33,530 bases of DNA. Source: Duganella sp. sic0402 (GTDB taxonomy: Bacteria; Pseudomonadota; Gammaproteobacteria; Burkholderiales; Burkholderiaceae_D). The notes beneath the pieces were generated by a model, which saw only the letters and a program-made list of their open reading frames with translations, searched no databases and was not told the origin of the DNA. Both the position numbers and the translations under genes were made by a program. The stretch lies in the NCBI RefSeq assembly GCF_019219065.1, contig NZ_JAHUWK010000020.1, positions 1 through 33,530 of the forward strand, written 5' to 3'. Shown here one piece after another: positions 1 through 7,375 of this stretch; position 1 is the first letter of the stretch; each line of letters starts with the position of its first letter.

Positions 1-119
1 GGGACATCAGCCACTATCTGATGCACCGGTATAACTGGATACGGCCACATCAGTTCAATGAAGGATTGGCGCCGGCCGTCACCGAAGAAAAACTTAACGT
101 AGTGTCCGGGATGGGTTGA
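1..119 (+). CDS. IS3-family transposase (OrfB/DDE integrase), C-terminal fragment
   Basis: The frame starting at base 3 encodes 38 residues and then TGA. It contains HRYNWIRPHQFN followed by GLAPA, the C-terminal block seen after the last catalytic Glu in many IS3-family OrfB transposases. The catalytic DDE residues lie upstream of the window. The protein would cut and join IS ends during copy-out/paste-in transposition. Whether the complete element is intact cannot be judged from here. Confidence 0.8.
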   Translation, partial: DISHYLMHRYNWIRPHQFNEGLAPAVTEEKLNVVSGMG

Positions 120-127
120 CCACTACA
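1..127 (+). mobile_element. Right end of an IS3-family insertion sequence (partial)
   Basis: Only the last ~127 bp of the element lie in the window. A transposase reading frame stops at 117-119. The DNA then ends in a CCACTACA terminus at 120-127, whose complement TGTAGTGG has the 5'-TG...CA-3' form of IS3-family inverted repeats. The left end, and therefore the target duplication, is outside the window, so the exact right boundary is inferred. Directly after the boundary an unrelated reading frame begins without a convincing start, which suggests insertion into a gene. Confidence 0.75.
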
Positions 128-1062
128 GACAGGACAAGCTTCCCGCAAATCTCGACATCGAGTTCCTGAAGAAGCACTTGCTCACCTACACGCACAAGGG
201 CGTCACGCATGAGATGCACTCTGAGCTCTTGATCGGTGCCCCCGAACTTGAAGGCTTCCTCAAGCTCCTCGAAATAGACGTCAACGCGAAGTCTTATGAC
301 GACCAGCAAGGCGAGGTCATACGCCTCCTGCAGGCGCAGATTCCGGGATGCCAGATGGAGGATGCGGAAGCTTTCTACTACCCCAACGCTATCAACGTGG
401 TCCAGTCGCTGGCGATCCAGGCGGACGTGACAGACCGGAAGATCACGAAGGCCAGGTTCATCGCTGAAGTGAATCGCAAGGAACCGGTATTCAGCGCTTG
501 GCTGCGGAAGAAATTCGGCGACGAACACTACGCGCGCTCGGTCAAGAAGAAGCACTTCCGCTTTCCGTCGACTACGAAAGTCCCCAAGTCTGCTCGCGTT
601 TTTGCAATGGACGCCGCATCCGAATTCGACCTGTCGAACCTGACGCAACTGCTCGTCAAGATAGGCAACCGCTTCTCGCACGTCGAGAACACGCGCACTA
701 TCCAGGCCGACAGGTTCTGCCCATACGTCCTGCTGTCAGGCGTATCCCCTGCAGAACTGATCTCGTTGAAGGAGAACCTGCTGGCGCAGGGCATTGAGCT
801 CTCAGACGGACACGCCTTCGACGGGGCCCAGTTCTCGGCCGCACGGCTGGCGCGGCCTCCAACCAAGGACGACCTGACGAAGCTGAAATTCATTGGAGCC
901 CCCTCGCAGCTTCGCCAGGTCGCAGCGGAAATTGCAGGATCGACTATGGAGATATTCGACTTCTACAAGACATCATCGCTAGACCCAGCTACGGTGCCGA
1001 CCGGCGTCCCACACAACAGGATAAAAACCGACACGGTGTATTTCATTAACGGAGCCATCTAA
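128..1062 (+). pseudogene. 5'-truncated effector gene of a HerA-associated defence pair
   Basis: The frame is open from the IS boundary to TAA at 1060-1062, about 311 codons. It has no convincing start near its beginning: the first candidates are TTG 178 and ATG 211, neither with a clear Shine-Dalgarno. The stop is 1 nt before the ATG of the HerA ATPase, so the two genes were a translationally coupled pair. In known HerA-linked antiphage systems the first gene encodes the effector, a SIR2 NADase or a DUF4297/Cap4-like nuclease, with the catalytic domain at the N-terminus. What remains is a mostly helical, charged region with no catalytic motif I can recognise. I infer that the IS removed the effector domain. 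Which family it belonged to cannot be decided from the remainder. An intact short gene starting at 178 or 211 is the alternative. Confidence 0.55.
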
Positions 1063-1063
1063 T

Positions 1064-2833
1064 ATGTCAACCGAAAACAAGACCCACGCAGAAGTGATCG
1101 CCGTCTTCCCCGATAAGGTGAAGATTTCGGTCGAGGACATCGCTGCCTTCTCCGGCGGCGAACCCATCAAGGTTGGCTCCTACCTGAAGATCACCGACAA
1201 CGAAGACTGCGCCCTGATCGCGATCATAGAGAATTTCTGCATCGAGGTGACGGATCAAGACAAACGCCGCCACGTCATCGAGGCATTGCCGCTGGGGATC
1301 ATCCGTGAAGGGAAATTCATTCGTGGAGGCGACACCCTAACCATCCCACCGACGGGCGTAGTGCCGGCGACGGAGGAGGACATCAAGAAGATCTTTGATG
1401 AATCGGTCGAGCCAAACAAGAAGTTCACCTTCTGCGCGCTGGCAGCTAATGCCGGTATTAGCATCCCGGTGGACGGCAACAAGTTCTTCAACAAGCACAT
1501 CGCCGTCGTCGGCTCGACCGGTGCTGGCAAGTCGCACACCATTTCGTCCATCGTCCAAAAGGCGGTAGCCGCGAAAGACGGAGGCTATTCGCTCAACAAC
1601 TCCCACGTCGTCATTTTTGACATCCATTCCGAATACAAGACGGCCTTTCCGGACGCGAACTTCCTGGACATAAGCAATCTCAACCTTCCATATTGGCTAC
1701 TGAACAGCGAGGAACTGGAGGAAGTCCTGCTTGATACCGGAGAACGCGACAACTACAATCAGTCGTCCGTCTTCCGAAATCTCGTCACGGAGAACAAGCG
1801 GAAACACAACCCGGTTGCCCCATCGGTCTTCTATGACAGCCCCTTGCAGTTCAAGATCCAGGAGGTGCTAAACGCACTGTACAACATTAAGAGCGAAACC
1901 ATAAACGCGAAAAACGAGTCGCGTTACATGGTCAATGATGGCTCGTACACTCTCCTTGCCGAAGGCAAGACAGATGCAAGCCACGGATTGCAACTTTCGG
2001 CAGTAGATCGACTGAAGATGTATTTCGAGGGCCGACTAGAATTCCACGCTTCGAAGGCGCAGAGCATCACCAAGGGAGACTACGCCGACGGCACGCTAGA
2101 CAAGTTCTACACGCGGTTCGAGTCGAAAGTATCCCAGGATCGCCTGAATTTCCTGTTCGGATCCGCCGCCGACTCGGCGACGCTCGAAGGAACTCTGCAG
2201 GCCCTCCTCGGCTACGGCGGGACCAAGTCGAACGTCACTGTCATCGACCTGAGCGGCGTGCCATTCGAGGTTCTGAGCATCACGGTATCGCTCATCTCCC
2301 GTATACTGTTCGAGTACGGTTACTACTACAAGATACTGCGGAGCGGAGCGGGACAGAAGATCAACAACGACGTACCTATTTTGCTCGTGTACGAAGAAGC
2401 CCACAAGTACGTCCCCAACAGCGAGCTCGCGAAATATCGAGCATCGAAGATGTCCATCGAGCGGATTGCGAAAGAAGGCCGGAAATACGGCGTCACGCTA
2501 CTGCTTTCGAGCCAGCGCCCGTCGGAAATCTCCGAAACGATCTTCTCCCAGTGCAGCAACTTCCTGGCGATGCGCCTAACCAACCCGAGCGACCAGAGCT
2601 ACGTCGCGCGCCTGCTTCCAGACACGCTCGGTAACCTGAGCGACAAGCTACCCACGCTCGGGGCCGGGGAAGCGCTGCTGATCGGCGAATCCGTCGTTAT
2701 GCCCTCGCTCGTGAAAATCCACCAGTGCGCTCCGGAGCCATCGTCGAGCGACATACCCTATTTCGAGCTGTGGAAGAAGGAATGGACCAATCCGGACTTC
2801 GCGAGCATTAAGAAGACATGGCTGAAGGAGTAA
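1064..2833 (+). CDS. HerA-like hexameric ATPase/translocase (DUF87 family)
   Basis: This 589-residue protein has the HerA layout. An N-terminal beta-rich HAS-barrel-like region spans ~1-100. A FtsK/HerA RecA fold follows, with Walker A GSTGAGKS at 150-157 and an adjacent VVIFDIHSEY strand at 182-191. Walker B is PILLVYEEAHKYVP at 438-451 with the paired acidic residues at 444-445, and SSQRPSEIS at 482-490 matches the Gln/Arg sensor region. HerA proteins form hexameric rings that pump DNA. In bacteria they pair with nuclease or SIR2 effectors in phage defence. The ATG is 1 nt after the stop of the truncated upstream gene, so expression was probably coupled. The ATPase itself looks intact, but its partner seems to have lost its N-terminus. 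The motifs make the family call firm; a defence role is inferred from the pairing. Confidence 0.88.
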   Translation: MSTENKTHAEVIAVFPDKVKISVEDIAAFSGGEPIKVGSYLKITDNEDCALIAIIENFCIEVTDQDKRRHVIEALPLGIIREGKFIRGGDTLTIPPTGVVPATEEDIKKIFDESVEPNKKFTFCALAANAGISIPVDGNKFFNKHIAVVGSTGAGKSHTISSIVQKAVAAKDGGYSLNNSHVVIFDIHSEYKTAFPDANFLDISNLNLPYWLLNSEELEEVLLDTGERDNYNQSSVFRNLVTENKRKHNPVAPSVFYDSPLQFKIQEVLNALYNIKSETINAKNESRYMVNDGSYTLLAEGKTDASHGLQLSAVDRLKMYFEGRLEFHASKAQSITKGDYADGTLDKFYTRFESKVSQDRLNFLFGSAADSATLEGTLQALLGYGGTKSNVTVIDLSGVPFEVLSITVSLISRILFEYGYYYKILRSGAGQKINNDVPILLVYEEAHKYVPNSELAKYRASKMSIERIAKEGRKYGVTLLLSSQRPSEISETIFSQCSNFLAMRLTNPSDQSYVARLLPDTLGNLSDKLPTLGAGEALLIGESVVMPSLVKIHQCAPEPSSSDIPYFELWKKEWTNPDFASIKKTWLKE

Positions 2834-3281
2834 CCTGGCTAATACCGGAAAAATCCATTTACATGATCCGCCACAATACGCCATCACAACAGAAAGTGCG
2901 TGAGTCTCCAGGTCGATTGGCGATTTATATAGATGATTTCTTGCCTTGGAACTGCAATCTGCCCGTAGCCCGTTGAGATAAGGCGGCTTCCCAGCGGGGT
3001 GATGCCATCATCGATTAATTTGCCGATCCACTCAAGACGTCTTTGAACAGACACTTACCAATAAACATTGGTGTTCGTGCGGGGCGCCGCAGCAATCGCT
3101 TTCGACGCTTTTGAAACTCCTTACCAGGTCGAAGACAGTAAGCAAGTAGTATGCAACTGCGGCATTCGTCCCGGTGGTGCCAAACTTGATTGTTTCTCGA
3201 GAGGTGAGCAGAAGCCCATTTGCCGAATTAATTGTATGGCGGGCTCGAAGTAACGTACCGCAACTGGGAGCGGACCGCTAC
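2834..3281. other. Spacer between HerA gene and leftward two-gene operon
   Basis: About 450 bp with no confident gene. It holds the convergent 3' ends of the HerA gene and the leftward membrane-protein gene. A short dyad, CCAAT-AAAC-ATTGG, lies at 3058-3071, just before a possible small leftward frame (2884-3054, listed separately). No T-tracted terminator hairpin was found for either convergent gene. The rest shows no recognisable motif. Confidence 0.5.
2884..3054 (-). CDS. Possible 56-residue hypothetical protein
   Basis: A leftward frame runs from GTG at 3054-3052 to TGA at 2886-2884. Its predicted product has a protein-like composition, with a charged helix around QRRLEWIGKLIDDG followed by mixed beta-like sequence. 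No Shine-Dalgarno precedes the GTG. The frame is closed just upstream by a stop in the DNA dyad CCAAT-AAAC-ATTGG region. It resembles no family I recognise. It could be a real small gene, the 3' remnant of a decayed gene, or chance, since 56 open codons are not rare at this base composition. Confidence 0.25.
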   Translation of the reverse strand: MSVQRRLEWIGKLIDDGITPLGSRLISTGYGQIAVPRQEIIYINRQSTWRLTHFLL

Positions 3282-3569
3282 TTAAGAGAGCAAGCCAAGG
3301 AAACTCGCGGCACTGCCAAATAGTACAGTAGCCGCAGTCCACTTGGCCGCCCGTTGATTGAAAATGCCGGATTGTTTGATTGATTGAAGCAGCCCGACGA
3401 TCCACTGTGCGTTGGACATGGCTTGGTCCAGTGGCTCTATGCCGCCAAATTGAAGGTGGGTCGGAGTGACGGGGATCTTGCTCGCGATGTTCCACAAATA
3501 CGCGGCATAGACTCCCGTAACCAGTCCAACAATGCCAAGACCGAGGCTAAGGCATTTAAAGGTATTCAC
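3282..3569 (-). CDS. Small two-transmembrane protein downstream of the HEPN gene
   Basis: This 95-residue protein starts at GTG 3569-3567. That start is preferred because AAGGA lies 8 nt upstream and the frame beyond it is not protein-like. Two hydrophobic segments are visible, ~5-25 (LSLGLGIVGLVTGVYAAYL) and ~77-94 (KWTAATVLFGSAASFLGL), separated by a ~50-residue polar loop. The topology would be a membrane hairpin. The first 14 nt overlap the 3' end of the HEPN gene, so the two are co-transcribed and probably translationally coupled. I recognise no family. By context it could be a membrane effector, a membrane anchor or an immunity partner for the HEPN protein. All three are inference. Confidence 0.6.
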   Translation of the reverse strand: MNTFKCLSLGLGIVGLVTGVYAAYLWNIASKIPVTPTHLQFGGIEPLDQAMSNAQWIVGLLQSIKQSGIFNQRAAKWTAATVLFGSAASFLGLLS

Positions 3570-5157
3570 GTTTTTTTCCTTGAGTTGGGGGGCAATTGAT
3601 TTCCAGAAGGTCGACGCAATCGAGAACGTTGTCGCGGGAGGCCAAGGCAATTCCAAGGTTGGCCTTTGCAACAAGCTCCATTGGTTTAAGGTTCTGCACG
3701 TAGTGGCCGTGCGTAATACGGTCCATGCCAGCACCCGCCAGTTTGGCTACTGTTCGTAGGCTCGCTTCTAGAGCCACGCTGTCCAGGCGCCCTCCGTGGA
3801 GGATGAGATTTCGCTGGCGGTACAGTCGATGGAAGGATTCACCGATGGCGTCACGTATCGTCTTCAATTCAGGACCTGGATTGCCCAATAGCTTCCTGAG
3901 GCGATCAACAGCCGCTTCATCCGTAACTGAAGGCATTCGGGGCAAAGCGCCATCGATAATGAGTTGCGCTAGAACGCGACATCGATCACGGTTGGTCTGA
4001 GCGTTGGCTATATCGCTGCAAACCTGAGGATGAGCGCCCTGCGCCTTATACGACAAAGCGGTCAGCTCAGCACGTGGAAACGAACAAGTGACCAGCGTCG
4101 CAAGATTATCGGCAGCTGAAGCTCGGTCGCTCGGATCGGCAAGCAGCCCCTCAATCGCCCCCCAGCCACCCGCAATTGCTGCAGGCGGGGAACTGCCTTC
4201 CAGGTGCGCTAAGAGTTCCAAAGCAGCATCCACGCTGTGACTTGCGTCAGGAGAGAATACGCGGTCCTCGCGGAACAGTTCTTTAACTCCCACCCCGCGA
4301 GCATCTTCCTTGAGGGATGCAGGTGCCCCAGCCCCCTTGACCCAAAGCCATGGTACGCGGTTCAGCGGCTCGGCCATTGCGATGAGAGAACGTGCAGCAT
4401 AGCGGTCCGATTCGCTGCGTGCCGCTTGCGCGGCACCGTATATATCGCGGGCCTGGACCTTTAGAATTAGTGCCGCCTGCGCGCGAACGCCGGCAATGTC
4501 AAATCCATTCTCTTTCAGCCAGGCGGTAATCTCAGGTCCCTGTAGCCAGGTCTGAGGCAAACCATTTGGGAACTTTGGCACAGTCGCAAAAGCCAAGAGT
4601 ACCTCAAACTCTCGCCGTGGACTAGCATTCACTTCGTTCTGCAACTCTTCGCATAGCTGAGGCAGCGTGATCGGCGCTGCAGATTTTAAGCGGCTCTTTA
4701 CGAAGTTGTGCAGATACACGCCAGAAAACCCGGCGTCGAGCAGGTGAGCTGCCACGCTGCGGCCAAAGTGTTCTGGTGTGAATCTATTTGCCGCAACAGA
4801 GTGTCCCCACCGAGTTAGATAGTCGGCGGCGACTAGTCTTGAAAGATCGCGGATACCAAAATGTGCAGCGCCTTCCGCACGTGGCACTTGCTGTACTTGT
4901 TCGCGCAGGAATACTTTTTCTTGATCCGTGAACGCGGGGTGTGCGCCGACGCGCCGCTGTAGCGCGGATGCCATGCGTTTGATGGCTGCGTCACTTAGGT
5001 GCCCCTGTCTCATGGCAGCACAAGCCTCAAACAGTTCTTCCATAGCGAGAATAACGCCGACTCCCCAGAGTGAGCGATACCAGGGACGGAAGGGGGACAA
5101 AAATTCCAGTAGTCGCACTACTGCGATATTTTCACGTCGGTTGACAAATTGAAGCAT
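3556..5157 (-). CDS. 533-aa protein with C-terminal HEPN-type RNxxxH motif
   Basis: The protein has a long, mostly alpha-helical and Ala/Leu-rich body with no recognised N-terminal domain. Near the C-terminus it has RNLILHGG, with R449-N450 and H454. This matches the R-N-x3-H active-site signature of HEPN ribonucleases found in many toxins and abortive-infection proteins; the helix around RQRNLILHGGRLDS is typical. Its stop overlaps the two-TM gene by 14 nt. The start is uncertain. ATG 5157 has no Shine-Dalgarno but sits just below an AT-rich -10-like element (TATACA, complement of 5162-5167), so a leaderless mRNA is possible. ATG 5043 (Met39) is the alternative. Tandem 11-bp repeats at 5180-5201 lie just upstream. 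A defence or toxin role is inferred from the motif and island. The motif alone also occurs in non-nuclease HEPN proteins. Confidence 0.6.
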   Translation of the reverse strand: MLQFVNRRENIAVVRLLEFLSPFRPWYRSLWGVGVILAMEELFEACAAMRQGHLSDAAIKRMASALQRRVGAHPAFTDQEKVFLREQVQQVPRAEGAAHFGIRDLSRLVAADYLTRWGHSVAANRFTPEHFGRSVAAHLLDAGFSGVYLHNFVKSRLKSAAPITLPQLCEELQNEVNASPRREFEVLLAFATVPKFPNGLPQTWLQGPEITAWLKENGFDIAGVRAQAALILKVQARDIYGAAQAARSESDRYAARSLIAMAEPLNRVPWLWVKGAGAPASLKEDARGVGVKELFREDRVFSPDASHSVDAALELLAHLEGSSPPAAIAGGWGAIEGLLADPSDRASAADNLATLVTCSFPRAELTALSYKAQGAHPQVCSDIANAQTNRDRCRVLAQLIIDGALPRMPSVTDEAAVDRLRKLLGNPGPELKTIRDAIGESFHRLYRQRNLILHGGRLDSVALEASLRTVAKLAGAGMDRITHGHYVQNLKPMELVAKANLGIALASRDNVLDCVDLLEINCPPTQGKKREYL

Positions 5158-5179
5158 AGCGTGTATATTATTTTCTGTG

Positions 5180-5201
5180 TGTTGACTAAATGTTGACCAA
5201 A
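5180..5201. repeat. Tandem 11-bp direct repeats, possible operator
   Basis: Two adjacent copies, TGTTGACTAAA at 5180-5190 and TGTTGACCAAA at 5191-5201, differ at one base. They lie 23-44 bp upstream of the HEPN gene ATG, where its promoter should be. The 11-bp period is about one helical turn, which would put two protein molecules on the same DNA face. An operator is inferred. Confidence 0.5.
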
Positions 5202-5530
5202 CGTCTAAGCGGGGCGCGACCCGGCCGGATGCAGTAGCCTAGCTACAAATTCCTAATGGCTCAAGCCCCCATCTATTGAAGGCCCTGCATTGCAGGGCCT
5301 TTTTACTTTTCGGCGCAGTTCCCTGGGTAAATGTCTCAAAACCCCATTGGCGGATATGGCCGCCTCGCTCTGTTGCATGTTATTGCCGTTGCTGCAGCCA
5401 TTGACGGCTTGTAACGCATTGAGGTTCGGTGTCAGAATATCTTTGTACAAACGATATGTCATTTAGTACAGATTCGTCCAGCGACAAATCATTCCGCAGG
5501 TTCCGCGACCCTCTTCTGAAATAGAATTCT
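5202..5530. other. Divergent spacer between the two leftward and two rightward defence genes
   Basis: A 329-bp non-coding stretch. It contains the hairpin terminator at 5281-5304 and presumably the promoter of the Abi_C gene near 5440-5500, where the DNA becomes AT-rich (TTTGTACAAACGATATG and following). No -35/-10 pair stands out. The apparent leftward frame 5253-5462 runs through the terminator palindrome and is not protein-like. Confidence 0.45.
5281..5304 (+). terminator. Intrinsic terminator with no obvious upstream gene
   Basis: A 9-bp perfect stem, GGCCCTGCA / TGCAGGGCC at 5281-5299, is followed by TTTTT at 5300-5304. It has the form of a rightward rho-independent terminator. No rightward gene ends before it: the neighbouring gene to the left starts at 5157 and reads away. 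It may end a short unannotated RNA from 5158-5280 or be left over from a rearrangement. Confidence 0.65.
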
Positions 5531-6478
5531 ATGAGTACGCCACTCGACCGGTTGCGCCAAAAAACTGAAGCGTTGAAGTCGAAGCGCGGCGCTTTGACGA
5601 CTCATCTGTTTGATTTAGAAAGAAACCTGGCGGAGATTTTCGACGGACTCGATATCAGAGCTCATACGCCCGACGTAACACTTGAGGAGTATGCATTTGA
5701 CGAAAGCACTTATGGCTATTTGTCTTTCTCGGATAGTACCCTGAGGGTTGCATATAGAAGTACAGAACAAGATCGCCAAGAGTCGTTTAACGGCGTGCCA
5801 GAGGAGGAACAAGAATACAGTTTGTGTCCCCTCGCTAAAACTTCACCGGAGTGGCTTGAAAAGCTGGCAATACCCGAAAATATCGCCATTCTTACCTCTC
5901 GTCTGGAGCTTGCTCTCGATTCGTTAATCGCATCGACCGATGTCTCGATTTCGGGACTGACAAAAGTGTTTGAGTTTCAAACAATTCAGGTGCACACCGA
6001 CGCCGTAGAAACTCTGCAGTCGTTCGACTCAAACCTGGTCAAAGCCTGGAAGGATGCGCACGACAAGATAACAGTCGACCCGGCCGAATCGATTACAAAG
6101 AGCAGCAGCTATGTGGAGTCGATTTGTAAGCATATTTTGGCGGGCCTTGGCATACCGATGCCGGCGAAACAAGTGATGACTAGTTTGATTGGCGAATGCG
6201 AAAAGGCACTTGGTCTGTCAGAAGACGAGGAGGCCGATCAAGACCTCAAATCTGTAGTTGGCGGCATCAAGAGCATTTGTCAAGGTATTGGTGCGTTACG
6301 AACTCATTTTGGAACTGCACACGGAAAGGAGCCCGGTGCTTACATAATCAACGAACACTACGCGCGGCTGATCAACACATCTGCTGCTGCAGTAAGTGCC
6401 TTTTTAGTTCAGCGATATCACACCAAGCGCTTGAACGGTGGCTCTTTGGGCGCAGTCGCTCCAGCGAGCCCCACGTAG
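5531..6478 (+). CDS. Abortive-infection family protein with Abi_C-like C-terminal domain
   Basis: This 315-residue acidic protein has a predicted coiled N-terminus (~5-40), a variable middle and a C-terminal ~110-residue domain. That domain reads as the abortive-infection C-terminal family (Abi_C, PF14355). It has VESICKHIL at ~195-203 and IGALRTHFGTAHG at ~253-265, the family's 'iG.lRN..G.aHG' block, followed by a final helix ending near 293. R257 and H264 give an R-x6-H pair resembling HEPN folds, but the usual Asn after Arg is Thr here. Such proteins are linked to phage-triggered growth arrest. The stop is 23 nt before the CoiA-like nuclease gene, so the two probably form one operon. The ATG lacks a strong Shine-Dalgarno. 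Confidence 0.72.
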   Translation: MSTPLDRLRQKTEALKSKRGALTTHLFDLERNLAEIFDGLDIRAHTPDVTLEEYAFDESTYGYLSFSDSTLRVAYRSTEQDRQESFNGVPEEEQEYSLCPLAKTSPEWLEKLAIPENIAILTSRLELALDSLIASTDVSISGLTKVFEFQTIQVHTDAVETLQSFDSNLVKAWKDAHDKITVDPAESITKSSSYVESICKHILAGLGIPMPAKQVMTSLIGECEKALGLSEDEEADQDLKSVVGGIKSICQGIGALRTHFGTAHGKEPGAYIINEHYARLINTSAAAVSAFLVQRYHTKRLNGGSLGAVAPASPT

Positions 6479-6501
6479 ACGCTACTTGGCCGGAGAAGAC
6501 A

Positions 6502-7185
6502 ATGTTCTACGCATGGATTGGCAATGTTTATCGCCAGCCGATCGCTACAGGAGAACGCACCGTTTGCAATTGCTGCGCGGGCGAGCTGCTCGCAGTTGTC
6601 CCGCAAGATAACAAAGCTCATTGGCGGCACAAGGCCGGTGACTGTGATCCCTGGAGCGAGCCCGAGGGGGAGTGGCACTTGGCGTGGAAGGAGAAATTTC
6701 CACTGCACTCACGTGAGGTTCCGATGATTGATCACGCAACGCAAGAACGCCATAGGGCAGATGTCTTTCTCCAACTACCCGGTTGCGTTGGTACCACTGT
6801 CGAACTACAGCACTCCGCAATTTCGGAGAAAGAGCGCGATGCGCGTGAAGTATTTTATTCTGCGCGCGGTCGCATGTTCTGGCTCATCCACATCCATAGT
6901 GAAACTAATTTCAATGCAATATCGTTTCGGTGTTCATTTAGCAGGGAGTCCCCTTTCGAGTACGGGGGATCTACTTTCTATTCGATGAGCTGGTATGGCC
7001 GCAGCAAGCAATTTATTGAGAAGTGGAAGCGCTCGCGCACGTACGTGTACTTCAACATTGAGGGACACATTTTTTATCTTGCCACGATGTCCGCTTGCAC
7101 ACCGGTAGTTCAAGCGCAGAAAAAGGGAGAGTTTGCGCTTTACCACGTCACTGAGCAGCAATTTCTCCGGTCCGTGGGCGTGTGA
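6502..7185 (+). CDS. CoiA-like PD-(D/E)XK nuclease with zinc-binding N-terminus
   Basis: The start is set at ATG 6502 because GGAGAAG lies just upstream, although the frame stays open further 5'. The 227-residue product has a Cys/His cluster (C22, C24, C25, H40, H43, C48, including HWRH) and then GEWHLAWK at ~56-63. RADVFL follows at 85-90 and VELQHSAIS at 100-108, ahead of a conserved-looking ERDAREVFY helix and a hydrophobic MFWLIHI strand. This order matches the competence protein CoiA family, a PD-(D/E)XK fold. D87 and the E101-x-Q103 pair are the likely metal-binding core, with Glu-x-Gln in place of the common Glu-x-Lys. In the context of an Abi_C gene 23 nt upstream, a nuclease in a defence operon is more likely than a natural-competence role. 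That inference is untested. Confidence 0.7.
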   Translation: MFYAWIGNVYRQPIATGERTVCNCCAGELLAVVPQDNKAHWRHKAGDCDPWSEPEGEWHLAWKEKFPLHSREVPMIDHATQERHRADVFLQLPGCVGTTVELQHSAISEKERDAREVFYSARGRMFWLIHIHSETNFNAISFRCSFSRESPFEYGGSTFYSMSWYGRSKQFIEKWKRSRTYVYFNIEGHIFYLATMSACTPVVQAQKKGEFALYHVTEQQFLRSVGV

Positions 7186-7375
7186 TTGATCCGAACGTAT
7201 TCCCGGATTTGCCGCAACGTGGTTGTTATGGACCGCATAGCGGCCAACTTGTCGCGCAGGGCTTGCTTATCTAAGTACAGCGACCTTTTTGATGACAACT
7301 CCAGCAGCTACCATGAATTCTGTGTGGAAAATTGGGCAAGAGCTTAACTTCTGTATTGATTTTTCTCGGAATCCT

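Noticed and set aside
3068..3253. 61-codon rightward frame in the spacer after the HerA gene
   Set aside because: No ribosome-binding site, no family features, short enough to be chance.
5180..5201. CRISPR or type III toxin-antitoxin RNA repeat array
   Set aside because: Only two 11-bp copies without spacers, oriented away from the HEPN gene. An operator is simpler.
5253..5462. 69-codon leftward frame in the divergent spacer
   Set aside because: It runs through the perfect terminator palindrome at 5281-5299 and has no ribosome-binding site.
6196..6501. 102-residue N-terminal extension of the CoiA-like nuclease
   Set aside because: It lies within the Abi_C gene in another frame and is Arg/Cys/Trp-rich. 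ATG 6502 has a good ribosome-binding site.
7200..7240. Second terminator after the CoiA-like gene
   Set aside because: An imperfect TGGACCGC / GCGGCCA stem exists near 7228-7246, but no T-tract follows.
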